This document shows, one piece after another, positions 13,953 to 15,045 of a stretch of DNA of 15,045 nucleotides (positions within the stretch are counted from its first letter, which is position 1; the number at the start of each line of letters is the position of its first letter). The position numbers and the translations under genes are program-made. The notes under the pieces were generated by a model. That model ran no database searches and was not told the origin of the DNA. It saw nothing but the letters and a program-made list of their open reading frames with translations. This DNA comes from Negativicutes bacterium (GTDB taxonomy: Bacteria; Bacillota; Negativicutes; SKW292): the NCBI GenBank assembly GCA_026416215.1, contig JAOAFP010000028.1, forward strand, positions 1 through 15,045. Direction: 5' to 3'.

Positions 13953-15045
13953 ACCGGTTCTCATGATCGGCGGTGGCCGCAGTGGCTGGGCAGTGGCCAG
14001 GTTTTTTGCCGGACGCCGGGTGCCGGTGACCATTTACGATCAGAAGAAGCTCGACTGGCCGGACGACTGGCCGGCTGACTGTGACCGGCAGCTGGTCAGT
14101 CTGGTCAGCGGTGAGCAGCCGGAGCTGGACCTGTCCGGTTTCGGCCGGCTGGTGGTGTCGCCCGGGGTATCGGTCTACCACCAGCTGGTGGTGGCGGCCG
14201 CCGCCCGGGGGATACCGGTAATCAGCGAACTGGAACTGGCATGGACGTTCTCTCCGGCCGACTGCGTGGCTGTGACCGGTACCAACGGCAAGACCACCGT
14301 AACCACGATGATCGGACGGATACTCAGCCAGGCCGGACGCAGGGTGGTGGTGGGCGGAAATATCGGCACCCCGCTGATCAGCCTGGTAGACCGGATAGAC
14401 CGGCAGACAGTGGTGGTGGCGGAAGTTTCCAGCTTTCAGCTCGAGGCTGCCCGGACATTTGCCCCCAAGGTGGCGGTGGTGCTCAACCTCACCCCCGACC
14501 ACCTCGACCGTCACCGTACTTTCGACCAGTACCGGCAGTGCAAGGAAAAGATATTCAGCCAACAACGCCCGGAGAACCGGCTGGTGCTGAATGCCGACGA
14601 CCCGGTAGTCGCCGGCATGCGGCAACGGGCCCCCGGGCAGGTGTGGTGGTTCAGCCTTGGCGGCAGCTGCCGGCCGGGAACCTGGCTGGACAGGGGAAAG
14701 CTGTGGCTGGACGATGGTCAAGGCTGTCAGCTGATTATGGAACGACGGCAGTTGCCGCTACCGGGGGACCACAATGTGGCTAATGCCCTGGCTGCGGCGG
14801 CCGCCGCAGCCGCCTGCCAGGTTGAGACTGCGGCAATTGCCGGCGCCCTGACCGGTTTTACCGGGGTAGAGCACCGGATCGAAAAGTGTGGTCAGCTGAA
14901 CGGCAAGGACTGTTATAACGACTCCAAGGCCACCAACCCCGAATCAGCCATTGTGGCTCTCCAGGCGTTTGACCAGCCGCTGATCTGGCTGGCCGGCGGC
15001 AAGGACAAGCTTACCGATCTCAGTGAACTGATGAACCTGGCCGCC
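13939..15045 (+). CDS. murD: UDP-MurNAc-L-Ala:D-Glu ligase, cut by the right edge
   Basis: MurD adds D-glutamate to UDP-MurNAc-L-Ala. The frame runs for 369 codons to the end of the window without a stop; the family has about 450 residues, so roughly 80 are missing. Visible parts: the Rossmann-like N-terminal GGGRSGWAVA (11-20), SPGVS, the P-loop AVTGTNGKTT (111-120), GGNIGTPL, VAEVSSFQLE, LNLTPDHLDRH, LPGDHNVANALAA and, near the edge, NDSKATNP and AGGKDK of the C-terminal domain. The ATG at 13939 lies inside the end of mraY (14-nt overlap), with no good ribosome site, so it probably depends on translation of mraY. Its order after mraY matches the classical dcw cluster. Confidence 0.95.
   Translation, partial: MDHDKPVLMIGGGRSGWAVARFFAGRRVPVTIYDQKKLDWPDDWPADCDRQLVSLVSGEQPELDLSGFGRLVVSPGVSVYHQLVVAAAARGIPVISELELAWTFSPADCVAVTGTNGKTTVTTMIGRILSQAGRRVVVGGNIGTPLISLVDRIDRQTVVVAEVSSFQLEAARTFAPKVAVVLNLTPDHLDRHRTFDQYRQCKEKIFSQQRPENRLVLNADDPVVAGMRQRAPGQVWWFSLGGSCRPGTWLDRGKLWLDDGQGCQLIMERRQLPLPGDHNVANALAAAAAAAACQVETAAIAGALTGFTGVEHRIEKCGQLNGKDCYNDSKATNPESAIVALQAFDQPLIWLAGGKDKLTDLSELMNLAA

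Noticed and set aside
13897..14721. Minus-strand open frame of 274 codons
   Set aside because: Antisense to the end of mraY and most of murD, whose motifs are intact on the plus strand.
1..15045. CRISPR arrays, tRNA/rRNA genes, insertion sequences, prophage or defence genes
   Set aside because: No regularly spaced repeats, cloverleaf sequences, transposase motifs or terminal inverted repeats were seen by eye. Nearly the whole window is filled by recognised housekeeping genes.

Overview
The window is about 15 kb of GC-rich bacterial DNA and reads as the left end of an assembled contig. Its first 19 bases are the Tn5/Nextera mosaic-end adapter, so the left edge is technical, and the gene there is cut by the library, not by evolution. 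The order rimP-nusA-ylxR-ylxQ-infB-rbfA-nrnA-truB-ribF, with ylxR and ylxQ between nusA and infB, is typical of Bacillota. MurE carries the DNPR motif of meso-diaminopimelate-adding enzymes. A GC-rich, anaerobe-like member of Clostridia or Negativicutes is my best guess. That placement is inferred from gene order and composition, not from a marker-gene search.

Left arm, minus strand (20-918): a SpeD-like (S-adenosylmethionine decarboxylase family) protein is followed by the start of an exported protein of unknown function. The SpeD-like protein aligns residue for residue with the bacterial family, but all three classical catalytic positions are replaced and it has a strongly basic C-terminal tail. 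A divergent intergenic region (919-1231) separates this arm from the main operon. It holds a near-consensus sigma-70 promoter (TTGCCA, 17 bp, extended -10 TATCAT) and an 11-bp perfect hairpin with an interrupted T tract in the rimP leader, which looks like a weak, possibly NusA-dependent, attenuator.

Main operon, plus strand (1232 to the right edge): fourteen genes lie head to tail with gaps of at most 24 nt and many start/stop overlaps, so they are probably one transcription unit. The first block is the classical transcription/translation module: ribosome maturation (RimP, RbfA), transcription (NusA), RNase P modulation (YlxR), an L7Ae-like RNA-binding protein (YlxQ), initiation factor 2, nanoRNA turnover (NrnA), tRNA pseudouridine 55 (TruB) and FMN/FAD synthesis (RibF). 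nrnA and truB overlap by an unusually long 116 nt.

A two-gene membrane module follows: a one-helix NusG-domain-II protein and a Gx-family (HepS-I-like) membrane protein. This pair resembles EetA/EetB of Gram-positive extracellular electron transfer loci. The operon then runs directly into murE-murF-mraY-murD, which make UDP-MurNAc-pentapeptide and lipid I. The usual head of the dcw cluster (mraZ, rsmH, ftsL, ftsI) is absent here. murD is cut by the right edge. No tRNA, rRNA, CRISPR array, insertion sequence or phage gene was seen. I did not find a new defence or mobile system; the most distinctive items are the degenerate SpeD-like protein, the electron-transfer-like pair and the joined translation/cell-wall operon.
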